From: a bacterium
Lineage (GTDB): Bacteria > Planctomycetota > Planctomycetia > Kolteriales > Kolteriaceae
Direction: 5' to 3'
DNA: 64,000 nucleotides
Assembly (NCBI GenBank): GCA_019753235.1
Contig: JAIELF010000024.1
Location: 62,001-126,000, forward strand
Shown: positions 1 to 8,904 of the stretch, piece by piece
How positions within the stretch are numbered: position 1 is the stretch's first letter
How the letters are laid out: every line of letters starts with the position of its first letter
Position numbers and translations under genes: made by a program
Notes under the pieces: generated by a model
What the model saw: the letters and a program-made list of their open reading frames with translations, nothing else
What the model was told of the DNA's origin: nothing
The model's database searches: none

Positions 1-544
1 AAAACATCCGCGCCGATTTGTTTCACACCGACGGTATCTTTCGAATCCCATTCAATGACAAAGTCCGCGGTTTCTCCTGGCGCGAGTGTTACGACGCTGG
101 CCGGGTTGATGTTTCCTTGGCCTTCGACCGCTTCGGTGATCTTGTCCTTTTGGGTCGGATCTTTCTCCCGCTCCCGCTGCTTTTCGATGTTCTCAAGTTG
201 TTTGATCTTTGCGAATCGACTGTAGGTCTTGCCCTCCTTATCGATGCGAATCGCCATGCACGTACAACTTTTGCTACCCAGGCGAAGCTGAAGTTCTGAC
301 TCCCCCTCGTTGCGAAGATGAAACACACTCTCACCCGACGTCAATTGTTGCACGTTGGGAACTTCGATTCTCTTCGTGTCGAATTCAAACTTGGGGATCT
401 TCTGACCCAAGAAGGGGTCGAGCGGTTGCGGCTTATAATCCTTCGGCGACCGGTAGGTGAATTGATCGGGATTCCAAAGGAACAAGGCCGTCGAAACCCC
501 CGACAGCAAAACAATTCCGACGATCGCGCTGATCCAGAACCTCA
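1..544 (-). CDS. DUF1573 domain-containing membrane-anchored protein (C-terminus beyond the left edge)
   Basis: The frame is open from an ATG at 544 to the edge of the window, so only the first 181 codons are present. Residues 1-23 form a hydrophobic helix (MRFWISAIVGIVLL), either an uncleaved anchor or a signal peptide. The stretch FHLRNEGESELQLRLGSKSC followed by TCM matches the core of DUF1573, an immunoglobulin-like fold common in secreted Planctomycetes and Bacteroidetes proteins. A charged insert at about residues 115-140 (KQREREKD) interrupts the domain. The gene begins 14 nt after the O-antigen-ligase-like gene and is probably the last visible member of that transcription unit. The family has no established biochemical function. 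Identification of the family is fairly sure; the role is unknown. Confidence 0.75.
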
Positions 545-558
545 TGATAACCTCTCGC

Positions 559-2823
559 TTACTGGGCCGGCTTGGTCGACTCTTTATCGTGGTTCAGAAT
601 GTATGCCTCGGCCCATTGGCGTTGCGGCCGGGTGAGCCGTTTATCCTCGTGCGGCGTCTGGTCCAAACGAAGCGCCTCTCGATACTGCGACACCGCGTCG
701 CTGGGATTGCCGACCTCTTCCAGAACGCCGGCGAGATCCCAATGGCGAATCGCCGACTGAGGATAAAGCTCGGCCGATCGGAGAAAATCCTCGTAGGCTG
801 CCCGTTTCCATGAAATGCGGTCGTCGGGTCTACCCAACCCCGACGCGGCCACCTCGCGATAGAGAGCCCCGCGCTTGGACCAACTGATGCTTCGCCGAGG
901 ATCCAACTCCAGCGATTGATCCCACGCCTTCTTCGCCCGGCGAAAGGCTTGTTCCTCCTCCGGCTGGCGAAGCTTCGCCAGCAGCCGAAGATAGGTCGAC
1001 TCCGCCATCGCCAGTCGATCCCATCCCTCTCGATCGCCGGGAACACGCCCGGCCGCCTCTCGACAAAGCTCCGTCCAGACGCGAAACTCGGGAACGAGTT
1101 GAGCCCATAACTCAGGACGAACCGCGGGATCCGTCACCGACCAGACCTGACCGATTCGCTGTTCCATTCTACGTGCCCGGGTCAACAATTGATCACGTTC
1201 GACCCTTGGAACGAGAAAACAAAACGCGTACGAGATGCTGACAACAGCGAGCAAAAATGACGCCAGCCCCGCCCAAGCGATCGACATCCGGGAGCGGGGT
1301 GGGAGACTGCCGGCGATCATCGAAAGTGATACCAGCGATGCCGACATGAGCGCCGGAAACGCCACGCCCCCGGCCGCCAGATAATGAACGTGCAATCCGA
1401 CCACACCCCCCACGATCGCGGGCCGAATGTGTTCGTCCTTCCATCGCACGCCGATCCACCCGAGCATCGACACTGTTCCGCCGGCCACGATGATCGCCAG
1501 CAATGACGCATGCTCGTCGGGTCGAGCCAAAAGCGGAACAAGACCGATTTCCAACGTCGCCACCAGCACCACCGCGACCCACAAACCGATCCAGCCTTCC
1601 CGCGACAGACCAATCCGAACGTCACCATTCGGCCGATCGGCAGGAAGGAGTCCCTTTCGTAGCGAGTAGATAAGAAGTCCGAGATAAGCCAGGAGAACCA
1701 ACAGTCCACCTGTTGCCCAAAGCTCCAGGATGAATTGATGCGGGTCGGCAATCTCCTCGCTCGAAAATGGAAGCTTGTGCATCAGATAATGATTGCGAAA
1801 GTTGCCTGCTCCGACGCCCCAGAGAACCGATGAAGCGATCACAGGGAGCGTCCCTTGCCACCACTCCCACCGGTAAGAAAGCGACTGGCCCGCCTGCGTG
1901 AGGATCTCTCGATCGAGGATACCCAGCCCGGCCAGACTCGCTACCAGCAGCGATACCAGACATCCCCCCATGACAATCCAGCGCCATGATCGATCGAATC
2001 GGCCTTCTGGACGAAGCATCCACCAAGTGATGACGCCTGGCACCACCGCGATCCACGCGGATCGGCTTTTGGTCATCAATAATGCCGTTACCACCGCCGT
2101 CAGCAAAAGAAGGGACCCGCAGATCCCCGCCCACCGGGAATAAGGAGTGTTGAAGCTCGATCGTACCGACAACAGCACGAGTGGCATCGCGAGCACTAAA
2201 ACCGCCGCCAGCGAATTCGGATGCCCCGTCGTCCCCAGAGGTTCACTGGAGTAAAGGCGATTTCGGAATGATTCTTCGAGCTTAGAACCACGTTCGACGC
2301 CGAGCTCTCGAACCGCGTTCAGCACCGCGGGGTCGTTCCGTTCATAAAGGGCGCGGAGCTTGGGAATCGAGACCAGCGACTCGTAGCCGGCCAACAGTGA
2401 TTGCATCAGCGCCAGAGTCAGCAGCAGCGACGCGATCACCGTCGATCCCCTTTTGGCCCCGGCGTGCCAAGCATAAAGCGATAGGATGCCGACACTGACC
2501 CATTCCCAAAAAAGATTGATGGCCGGGAAACGATACTCGGCATGCCAACCCGAGCATGCCCAACCCGCTAAGAGCAAACTCCATCCACCCGCGGGCCAAA
2601 CTAAACTCGGTCGGCGATCCGACAGAATTCGTTCCGCTAGAAGACATGCCCCCACAAGAAATGAAAGAGGAATGAAGTACGTTCCCGAACCGTCGACAGC
2701 GTCTTCCGATGGAAAGAGGTTTCGGCACGCGACCGCGGCGGCAAGAAGCATCATGCCGACCCGTTCCAAGAACGATTCGGATCGATCGGTCAACGCTTCT
2801 GCCGGTTTACCGACCTGGTTCAT
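559..2823 (-). CDS. O-antigen ligase/polymerase-like membrane protein with C-terminal TPR region
   Basis: A 754-residue polytopic membrane protein. The Wzy_C/O-antigen-ligase signature is visible: a GHPNS motif near residue 200, SRSAW in the next loop, and a periplasmic loop at about 313-370 with SYRWEWWQG, GVGAGNF and DPHQF followed by a helix. After the last membrane segments, residues from about 540 to the end are soluble and helical, with a clear final TPR (WDLAGVLEEVGNPSDAVSQY). The reading frame is open further upstream to 3285, but that part overlaps the preceding gene and reads as low-complexity non-protein. The ATG at 2823 overlaps the upstream stop as ATGA, which is translational coupling. 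By family it would polymerise or ligate lipid-linked polysaccharide at the outer face of the inner membrane. Polymerase versus ligase cannot be decided from sequence. Confidence 0.8.
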   Translation of the reverse strand: MNQVGKPAEALTDRSESFLERVGMMLLAAAVACRNLFPSEDAVDGSGTYFIPLSFLVGACLLAERILSDRRPSLVWPAGGWSLLLAGWACSGWHAEYRFPAINLFWEWVSVGILSLYAWHAGAKRGSTVIASLLLTLALMQSLLAGYESLVSIPKLRALYERNDPAVLNAVRELGVERGSKLEESFRNRLYSSEPLGTTGHPNSLAAVLVLAMPLVLLSVRSSFNTPYSRWAGICGSLLLLTAVVTALLMTKSRSAWIAVVPGVITWWMLRPEGRFDRSWRWIVMGGCLVSLLVASLAGLGILDREILTQAGQSLSYRWEWWQGTLPVIASSVLWGVGAGNFRNHYLMHKLPFSSEEIADPHQFILELWATGGLLVLLAYLGLLIYSLRKGLLPADRPNGDVRIGLSREGWIGLWVAVVLVATLEIGLVPLLARPDEHASLLAIIVAGGTVSMLGWIGVRWKDEHIRPAIVGGVVGLHVHYLAAGGVAFPALMSASLVSLSMIAGSLPPRSRMSIAWAGLASFLLAVVSISYAFCFLVPRVERDQLLTRARRMEQRIGQVWSVTDPAVRPELWAQLVPEFRVWTELCREAAGRVPGDREGWDRLAMAESTYLRLLAKLRQPEEEQAFRRAKKAWDQSLELDPRRSISWSKRGALYREVAASGLGRPDDRISWKRAAYEDFLRSAELYPQSAIRHWDLAGVLEEVGNPSDAVSQYREALRLDQTPHEDKRLTRPQRQWAEAYILNHDKESTKPAQ

Positions 2824-3938
2824 GGAGATCGCTCCTGATGAGGCATCGGATGGGCATTTCGTCGCCAACCGCCGACATCCAGGATAGCCAGCAGGACCAA
2901 AAGGGATACCCACTGTGCGATGATCAACCAGACCGCGCGTGGATCGACAAAGTAAAGAACCAGACCCGACAAGCCTGTCACGAGAGTGACCAGATGAATG
3001 ATGGAGACGGCCGCCTGTCGACTGAAGCCGAGACCTACCAGGCGGTGCGAGAAATGCTGCCGATCCGGATGAAAGGGACTTCTTCCCTGAGCCAATCGAA
3101 TCACCGAGACGGTGGCAACATCGTAAATGGGGACCGCCAAGATGCACAGGGGCGCTAGCAGCGTGACCGCGCTGTACTGTTCCGTTTTGAAAGTGCTGAT
3201 CACGGTGAGGGTGCCGATCCAGAAACCGAGAAAATTGCTGCCGGCATCCCCCATGAAGATCCGCGCAGGGGACCAATTGAACCAAAGAAAACCGATCAGC
3301 GAACCTGCTAAGATCGCGTAACAGCCCAGCAGAAAAAGATCGCCCACCAGCCAGGCGATGATCGCCAGCATGATCGAGACGATCAACCCCACACCGGCCG
3401 ACAGACCATCCATGTTGTCCAGGAAATTGAACGCGTTGGTCAACCCCACCACCCAGAGGACGGTCAACGGAATCGTCAACATTCGCCAGCCGGGTAAGAA
3501 GGCAAGTTCGACCCCTTGACTCACCAAACCAAGAACCAGCAACACTTCCACACCAAGGCGAACACGGTAGTCGATGCCGTAAACGTCATCCCACAATCCA
3601 ATCCCGGTTTGAATCAAGCCCGCAGCGAGCAACAAGGCAAGCAGGGACGAAACATTGACGACGCCAGCGGCATGGACTCGGACTAATTCTGGGAGCGCTT
3701 CCCCAATAGTCGGAAACGCACGCACGAGATGAGCGATCACCAAAACCAAGACCAGCATCAGACCGACGCCCAGGTAGATTCCGATTCCGCCCCCGAGTGG
3801 GACAGCTCGACCATGGTCTTTTCGCAAGGAAGGTTGGTCTATCAAGCCCCAGGACGAGGCTCTGCCCATCACCCAAAGGGAACACCCAGCGCTCGTGACC
3901 ATCGGCACCAAGAAAGCCACGATCACAAGCGCCAGCAT
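2820..3938 (-). CDS. MraY/WecA-type polyprenyl-phosphate sugar-1-phosphate transferase
   Basis: A 372-residue protein with about ten membrane helices. It has the GT4 hallmarks: DQPSLRKDH and PLGGG near residues 37-52, the Asp-rich motif NAFNFLDNMDGLSAG in the middle, FMGDAGSNFLG after it, and a C-terminal histidine motif DRQHFSHRLVGLG. This family moves a sugar-1-phosphate from a UDP-sugar to undecaprenyl phosphate on the cytoplasmic face, the first step of a lipid-linked glycan. MraY itself is less likely, because the histidine motif and the polymerase-like gene coupled downstream point to the WecA/TagO side of the family. The ATG at 3938 has GAAGG about 10 nt upstream. A second, more divergent family member lies at 6847-8409. 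Confidence 0.85.
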   Translation of the reverse strand: MLALVIVAFLVPMVTSAGCSLWVMGRASSWGLIDQPSLRKDHGRAVPLGGGIGIYLGVGLMLVLVLVIAHLVRAFPTIGEALPELVRVHAAGVVNVSSLLALLLAAGLIQTGIGLWDDVYGIDYRVRLGVEVLLVLGLVSQGVELAFLPGWRMLTIPLTVLWVVGLTNAFNFLDNMDGLSAGVGLIVSIMLAIIAWLVGDLFLLGCYAILAGSLIGFLWFNWSPARIFMGDAGSNFLGFWIGTLTVISTFKTEQYSAVTLLAPLCILAVPIYDVATVSVIRLAQGRSPFHPDRQHFSHRLVGLGFSRQAAVSIIHLVTLVTGLSGLVLYFVDPRAVWLIIAQWVSLLVLLAILDVGGWRRNAHPMPHQERSP

Positions 3939-4032
3939 TCAGCAAGAACCTTCGGAGTGAATACTTGATGGGCGAAGAACGTCCCGCTAGGCCGACTCTC
4001 TGTTTCGAGATCAAGCTACCCAGCGATCGCTT

Positions 4033-4752
4033 TTAGCCTCGACGAACCGAAACCACCAGCAACGTCCACAAAGATCGTACGATCTCACCGCGGTTCAGGT
4101 TCGACTTGCCGTGCTTCCGATTGATAAAAGTAATGGGCGTTTCGCCGATTCGGCAACCGATCTTTTGGCAGCGGTAGAGAAACTCTTCTTGAAAGGAGTA
4201 CCCTCGCGAACGGATGCTCTCATGCGGGATTTGCGAAACCTTCGCCACGCGCAAGCATCGGAAGTTGCCGCTGCAATCGCGAGCCTTGATGCCGAGAAAC
4301 ACTCGCGAGAATAAGTTGATGCCGGAACTCATGAATTTTCGCTTGAAGTCCCAACCCTCGATCCCGCCGCCTGGGACGTATCGGCTACCGATCATGATGT
4401 CGTGGTCGTCCATTCCCTTAATGAGAAGGGGGATTTTCTCCGGGGGATGGCTGAAATCCGCATCCAGAAAAACGACATAATCGTACTCTTTGTCGGCCGC
4501 GTAGCGGAGCCCCTCGAGCACGGCGGAACCCAAACCGAGCTTCCCCGCCCGATGGTACGGTTTGACCCGGGGATTCCGCTGGGAATACGCGTCGACCAGT
4601 CGGCCCGTTCCGTCGGGAGAATTGTCATCCACGACCAAGACGTCGACGTCCGGGATCTCGTCCACGGCCTCAAAGATTGCGTCGAGCAGCCGTTCGATAT
4701 TCTCTTTCTCGTTGTAAGTCGCTACGACAACAAGAGTTCTGAAATTTGACAT
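4033..4752 (-). CDS. dolichol-phosphate-mannose-synthase-like polyprenol glycosyltransferase (GT2)
   Basis: A 239-residue soluble GT-A glycosyltransferase. VVVATYNEKENIERLL near the N-terminus, VVDDNSPDGT, a conserved GKLGLGSA loop, the metal-binding FLDADFSHPPE (DxD) and IGSRYVPGGG are the standard DPM1/polyprenol-monophosphomannose-synthase motifs. It lacks the C-terminal membrane helices seen in some relatives. It should load a single sugar, usually mannose or glucose, onto polyprenyl phosphate for use by periplasmic transferases. The frame extends to 4887, and ATG codons at 4791 and 4752 are both possible. I chose 4752 because the protein aligns with family N-termini there and GAGAAG precedes it. 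The stop lies 94 nt before the sugar-1-phosphate transferase gene on the same strand. Confidence 0.85.
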   Translation of the reverse strand: MSNFRTLVVVATYNEKENIERLLDAIFEAVDEIPDVDVLVVDDNSPDGTGRLVDAYSQRNPRVKPYHRAGKLGLGSAVLEGLRYAADKEYDYVVFLDADFSHPPEKIPLLIKGMDDHDIMIGSRYVPGGGIEGWDFKRKFMSSGINLFSRVFLGIKARDCSGNFRCLRVAKVSQIPHESIRSRGYSFQEEFLYRCQKIGCRIGETPITFINRKHGKSNLNRGEIVRSLWTLLVVSVRRG

Positions 4753-5087
4753 TGACTTCTCTGAACCCGGGGAGGTGGGTGTATGGGTCATCACAGCTTC
4801 CACGTGGGCGATCCCCTCGTTTTGGACCAAACATTCTCTACGCCCGAAGGATAGTTCGGAACTGGTGTTTATGGGAACCCCGATCAAACGGATCGGCTGG
4901 GTTTGATCGGAGGGAGGTCGCCCCCGGGGCCGCGACCCAGAAAATGGCGAAAATCGGGCCCTTCCGATCGAATCATTACGTTACGAGCCGTCCCCAGTCC
5001 TGGGAAGGTGGTAATGTTTAGCGATTTGACGCAGGAATCGGGCCGGCCCACGGGCTCGCCCCCCCCCTCTATCGAGGCTGAGGACAC
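4753..5087. other. divergent intergenic region with an inverted repeat
   Basis: This 335-nt stretch separates the GT2 gene (leftward) from the HEAT-like gene (rightward) and must hold their promoters, though I see no convincing -35/-10 pair. It contains a perfect 10-bp inverted repeat at 4880-4910. Short open frames here have no recognisable protein character. Confidence 0.6.
4880..4910. repeat. perfect 10-bp inverted repeat (hairpin or operator)
   Basis: The arms CCGATCAAAC (4880-4889) and GTTTGATCGG (4901-4910) are exact reverse complements separated by 11 nt. The repeat sits in a divergent promoter region, 127 nt upstream of the leftward start and 177 nt upstream of the rightward start. 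No T-run follows on either strand, so an operator or 5'-UTR hairpin is more likely than a terminator. Confidence 0.5.
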
Positions 5088-6737
5088 GTGCCGACAGGTT
5101 GGGATCAGACTTTAAGGATCTTGAAAGAGTCGCCGAACCGAGCGGCGCAGGATCTGCTCGCGCAAATCGTCCTGCATGGACCAACGCCGGCGGGCGAGTC
5201 GGCCCTTGAACTGGTGATCCAGCGAAAAGATCGTCGCGCGCTGCAGCGATTGGTCCGTCATCTCGAAAGATTGGATTCTCCAAGCCGAGCCAAACTCGCT
5301 TCTCTGGGCGAAGAGTTAGGCTTTGCCATTCGGGAAGCATACCTGAACGAGAACGATCAACCGTACCAAAACGCCTGCGAGTTGATTCTGGACTTGCCGG
5401 CGTATGACCAACTCCCGCTGGTGCTCGGCTCGCTCCACCATGACTCGGCGCGGCGACATGATGCCGAGCGTCTCGTCCGCACGCTCGGCGAGAAGTTGGC
5501 CGGGGAACTCGATGGCGAAGAATCCGCTCGAAGCCGAGCCGACATTGACCGTGTTCGCCAACAATTCCTCGAATCGCTTGAGCCGGCCTTAGCCCGCTTC
5601 GCGCATCACAAGATGGCCGTCATTCCCGAAACTATTCTGCTGCTAACCGATGTTGATTCACCGCTCGTCAAGAAGATCTTGATGGAGCCGACGCATACAT
5701 GTCACGGTCCGATGATCGACGCCATCCGCGATCGCCAAGAAGATCGGTTTGGTCGTTGGCTTCTGGCGGCACTTCGCTGGAAGCAGACGCCGCCGGCTAT
5801 TTTGCAGGTCATCGCCCATCGCCGAGATGCCTGGTTTCGGCACATGCTTCTCAACTCCATGTCTTCGTTGGCCGATCCGGTGGTGGCCCACTCGATTCGA
5901 CAAATCCGCGGATTCTCGTGGACCGGTCCCAAAGTTCTTCCCATTCGATCCTTGTCCGCCGACGAGCAGCGTCATCTGATCATGCTCATCAGCGCCAGTG
6001 GTGTTCCACTCGAACAAAAGCTGGATGTTATCGCGCGCGTCCTCGCCGAAGGTACCGCGGCGGCCCGGCCGGCGGCGGCGTGTGCTCTCTTCTCATTGAC
6101 GGGAAGCGGAGCGAACGGGTTAGTCATTCAGTGCATCCATGATCACGATCCAATGGTGCAAGTAGCAGGTCTCGAGCTCGCTCGCTTCAAGCATTTGCCT
6201 CATCTTCTTCCGATCCTCATCGACAAACTTGATCATCCCAACGACGCGGTTCGTCAAGCGGCCAATGCGGGACTCATCGAAGAGTACAACTTCGAACGCT
6301 ACACCCGATCGTTCGATCAACTCGACTCCAAGTCGCAGGTCTCGATCGGCCAATTGCTGTCGAAGATCGATCCCAGCCTCTTCGATGAGCTTCGTGGCTA
6401 CATGATGACCGACCATCGCAGCCATCGCATCCGCGGAGCTCGCATCGTTCAGGTGATGGACTGGGGCGATCACTTTTGGGAAGACCTCCTCGTTCTCATC
6501 AACGACGACGATTTGATCGTTCGTCGAACATCGCTGCTCGCGCTTAAAACGGTTCAAAGCCAGCGATTTCTTGACTATCTCGACTCGCTGACGGAGCCTA
6601 ACGCAAAAGCCATCACGCGTGCGACCGTTGAACTCCTTGTTCATCTGAGCGAGGGGGCCAGCAGCAATTCCATCCGGAACAAAGCGCAGCAACTTTTAGA
6701 GCACGGGAATCTCGCCGCCGCCAGCAGCCACGGATGA
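5088..6737 (+). CDS. HEAT-like repeat protein
   Basis: A 549-residue, largely alpha-helical protein with no signal peptide or membrane helix. Repeating helical pairs with HEAT/Armadillo character run through the middle and C-terminal parts, for example HDHDPMVQVAGLELARF and KLDHPNDAVRQAANAGLI around residues 345-400, and DDDLIVRRTSLLALK near 475-490. Such repeats are protein-interaction scaffolds; no catalytic motif is visible. The start is a GTG at 5088 with GCTGAGG about 10 nt upstream, since no ATG occurs earlier in this frame. It is divergent from the polysaccharide genes and convergent with the second sugar-1-phosphate transferase, so no operon partner suggests a specific role. Confidence 0.7.
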   Translation: MPTGWDQTLRILKESPNRAAQDLLAQIVLHGPTPAGESALELVIQRKDRRALQRLVRHLERLDSPSRAKLASLGEELGFAIREAYLNENDQPYQNACELILDLPAYDQLPLVLGSLHHDSARRHDAERLVRTLGEKLAGELDGEESARSRADIDRVRQQFLESLEPALARFAHHKMAVIPETILLLTDVDSPLVKKILMEPTHTCHGPMIDAIRDRQEDRFGRWLLAALRWKQTPPAILQVIAHRRDAWFRHMLLNSMSSLADPVVAHSIRQIRGFSWTGPKVLPIRSLSADEQRHLIMLISASGVPLEQKLDVIARVLAEGTAAARPAAACALFSLTGSGANGLVIQCIHDHDPMVQVAGLELARFKHLPHLLPILIDKLDHPNDAVRQAANAGLIEEYNFERYTRSFDQLDSKSQVSIGQLLSKIDPSLFDELRGYMMTDHRSHRIRGARIVQVMDWGDHFWEDLLVLINDDDLIVRRTSLLALKTVQSQRFLDYLDSLTEPNAKAITRATVELLVHLSEGASSNSIRNKAQQLLEHGNLAAASSHG

Positions 6738-6846
6738 CGCCGAAGTTGATTCTGTCATGGAACAGATAACGACCGGCGGATTGCCTTAACCACACCAGGC
6801 AGCACATACTTTCGATAGGAAGCGAGAGGGAATCGTCGCGGTCAGC

Positions 6847-8409
6847 CTAGTTGGCCTGCGAGATTGTTTCGGGTTCGCTGCCGAGAAGCTTGTTGGGCAT
6901 TTTGGGTGAATGGCCATTGGCGGCGTCGGCCAGGTGCAGAACAACGGGGGCATCGACCGCCGGCCCACTGGCATGCTGCTCGGCAAGCACGGCAATACGA
7001 AGTTCCACTTGTTCCAGCAGTTCGCCGATCTTGCTCATCCAGACAGGAAACGAGGGAATCTCGGAGCGATCGCCCGCCAATTCCACCCGCCCGATCGCCC
7101 GGCCGTTGTTCCCGAGCAGAGGTACAACCGTCAGCCAAGGAGCTTCGTCCGACTTCTTTGATCGGCTCTTCCACTCGGCATAGTATCCCTCATGCTTGGC
7201 AGGAAGATTGACATCCAGGCGAACTCGGCTCAACGAGAGCCGTTGGGCGGTTGCCTTCAACTCGTCCCAAAGACCTTCCCAGTTTCGTTCCCCCTGCAAT
7301 TGAATGCGAACATCATGCTTGTCGTCGGGAGTGACAAAAGACAAGAGAAGCGCCTGCGCGTGCCGCATGAGTAATAGCAGTTCAGAATGACCGAACGATT
7401 TGGTCATTGCCAAAACACCGATGACCGAGATCATTCCGAGCAAGGCAAAGATATCGCCGCCGACCACGACCGACGCGATCGCTCCTAAACCCGCGACAAC
7501 ACTCAGAAGCGCGATGCAGCTCATCGTTGTTCGAACGTTCATGCCGTTGCGACGAAAGCAGTGATGAATATGACCACGATCGACGGTGTAGATACTTCGC
7601 CCGGTGAACTTTCGCCGAATAATGGCAGCACTGGTATCGAAAAGTGGGATCGTCATCACGGCTGTGGAAATCAGAATCGGCACATCGCCTGCCGGGGTCA
7701 ACGTCGACCAAAGCAAAAGCGATCCGATTAAGAGCCCGATCAACATGCTGCCGGCATCGCCCAAAAAGATTGACGCAGGAAAAAAATTGTAGACGAGAAA
7801 CGCGAACAAGGAACCCGCCAGTGCCAACGACACCAAGGCCTCGGCCGGGTGCCCGTTCCAAAGACCGATGATCGCCAGCGATGCCGACATGCTGATCGCG
7901 ACGCTGCTGGCTAAACCATCCATCCCATCGATGAGATTGACCGAGTTGATGCCGAAAAGAATCCACAGCAACAAGACCGGATAGACAAAGACCCCCAAAT
8001 GGAGGGTCCATCCGAAAATGCTGATATCGTGTACAGGTGGCCCTGTGTAGAGGACCAGGCAAGCGGCAATCGCTTGGCCTAGAAGTTTCTTTTTTCCTCC
8101 TAGGCCGTAGTAGTCGTCCCAGAGGCCGATGACACAGATCATGGCGGCGGCAACGGCGATGCCGATGAACTCGGTTGTCCGCTCGGTCGCGCGAGAGAAC
8201 CAAGTGTCCGACAACACCGCAAACCAAATGAGAGACGTCAGTACAGACAGAAAGACCGCCAAGCCGCCCCCGTACGCAATCGCCCGCGAGTGGATCTTGC
8301 GGAAGGCGTCTGGTTTATCGACCAAGCCGACGGCGATCGCACCCCGTTGGACCAGGGGCGTGACGATCAAGCCGATCAGAAAGGCGAGGACCGTAATCGC
8401 AAAAAGAAT
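6847..8409 (-). CDS. WecA/MraY-type polyprenyl-phosphate sugar-1-phosphate transferase with C-terminal cytosolic extension
   Basis: A 520-residue protein if translation begins at an ATT at 8409. The first ~350 residues are a GT4 membrane domain: VDKPDAFRKIH and AYGGGLAVF after helix 1, then INSVNLIDGMDGLASS, FLGDAGSMLIG and DRGHIHH. These are the UDP-sugar/Mg-binding and histidine motifs of WecA-like enzymes, which attach a sugar-1-phosphate to undecaprenyl phosphate. The remaining ~170 residues are a soluble extension, GAF-like in length and pattern but unassigned. No ATG, GTG or CTG opens this frame before helix 1. The first conventional start is a TTG at 8370, which would cut into helix 1. 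The ATT at 8409 is preceded by GAGGAGG with 7-nt spacing, the best ribosome site available. Confidence 0.8.
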   Translation of the reverse strand: MLFAITVLAFLIGLIVTPLVQRGAIAVGLVDKPDAFRKIHSRAIAYGGGLAVFLSVLTSLIWFAVLSDTWFSRATERTTEFIGIAVAAAMICVIGLWDDYYGLGGKKKLLGQAIAACLVLYTGPPVHDISIFGWTLHLGVFVYPVLLLWILFGINSVNLIDGMDGLASSVAISMSASLAIIGLWNGHPAEALVSLALAGSLFAFLVYNFFPASIFLGDAGSMLIGLLIGSLLLWSTLTPAGDVPILISTAVMTIPLFDTSAAIIRRKFTGRSIYTVDRGHIHHCFRRNGMNVRTTMSCIALLSVVAGLGAIASVVVGGDIFALLGMISVIGVLAMTKSFGHSELLLLMRHAQALLLSFVTPDDKHDVRIQLQGERNWEGLWDELKATAQRLSLSRVRLDVNLPAKHEGYYAEWKSRSKKSDEAPWLTVVPLLGNNGRAIGRVELAGDRSEIPSFPVWMSKIGELLEQVELRIAVLAEQHASGPAVDAPVVLHLADAANGHSPKMPNKLLGSEPETISQAN

Positions 8410-8423
8410 GGTTCAGCCTCCTC
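8407..8423 (-). promoter_or_regulatory. Shine-Dalgarno GAGGAGG with probable AUU start codon
   Basis: On the minus strand GAGGAGG (8423-8417) is followed by 7 nt and then ATT (8409-8407). This codon is in frame with the transferase, two codons after an in-frame TGA. The alternative TTG at 8370 has no purine-rich site at a proper distance and would remove 13 residues of the first membrane helix. Confidence 0.5.
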
Positions 8424-8904
8424 GAACCAATTCATCCTACACGACCGAGCCTGCGCGAAGAAAGAAAACTAGATGAACTCGGCATGAAAGACCAGCTTCT
8501 GTTGGGCAAATGAGATGAAATTGAGGCTTTCGCCGCTGACCTCATCGCTTGGATTGCTGATCGGGGAGAGAACCTCCGCCGTGATACTGTCTGTCCGTGC
8601 GATCGCCGTTCGGATCATAACAAGAGGGAGTTGACTTCTCGGGGGCCGTCGCCCTCGAAAATCTGGCCAAACAAACGGTTCTTTGGCCCGCGCGAAGCCC
8701 GGTTATCCGGTAAGCTAGAGAAAGGGAGGGCGTACTTGCCCCGCGGGCGCGTGAGTCAGAGAGAATTATCCTTACCTTCGCCCCGATTGGGTGTTGCATC
8801 TCGCCGATGGGAAAAGTAGTTTAGTGCCACCGCTAGGAAGACTCGCCCTGTTTTCTTCGCGACTGCCCAGCAATGGCGGCACCCGAGCGCGAATAGGATA
8901 GGAG
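8410..8904. other. 495-nt divergent intergenic region
   Basis: No credible gene is present between the leftward transferase and the rightward kinase. The region contains a 7-bp hairpin, GGCCAAA (8665-8671) with TTTGGCC (8682-8688), that could fold in the kinase leader. I found no clear promoter boxes. The kinase ribosome site AGGA lies close to its start. Confidence 0.55.

Noticed and set aside
2824..3285. N-terminal extension of the O-antigen-ligase-like protein
   Set aside because: It lies inside the upstream sugar-phosphate transferase in another frame and is Ser/Gly/His-rich. The ATG at 2823 is coupled to the upstream stop.
8542..8799. 85-codon minus-strand frame in the kinase leader
   Set aside because: No ribosome site, no motif and composition like non-coding sequence.
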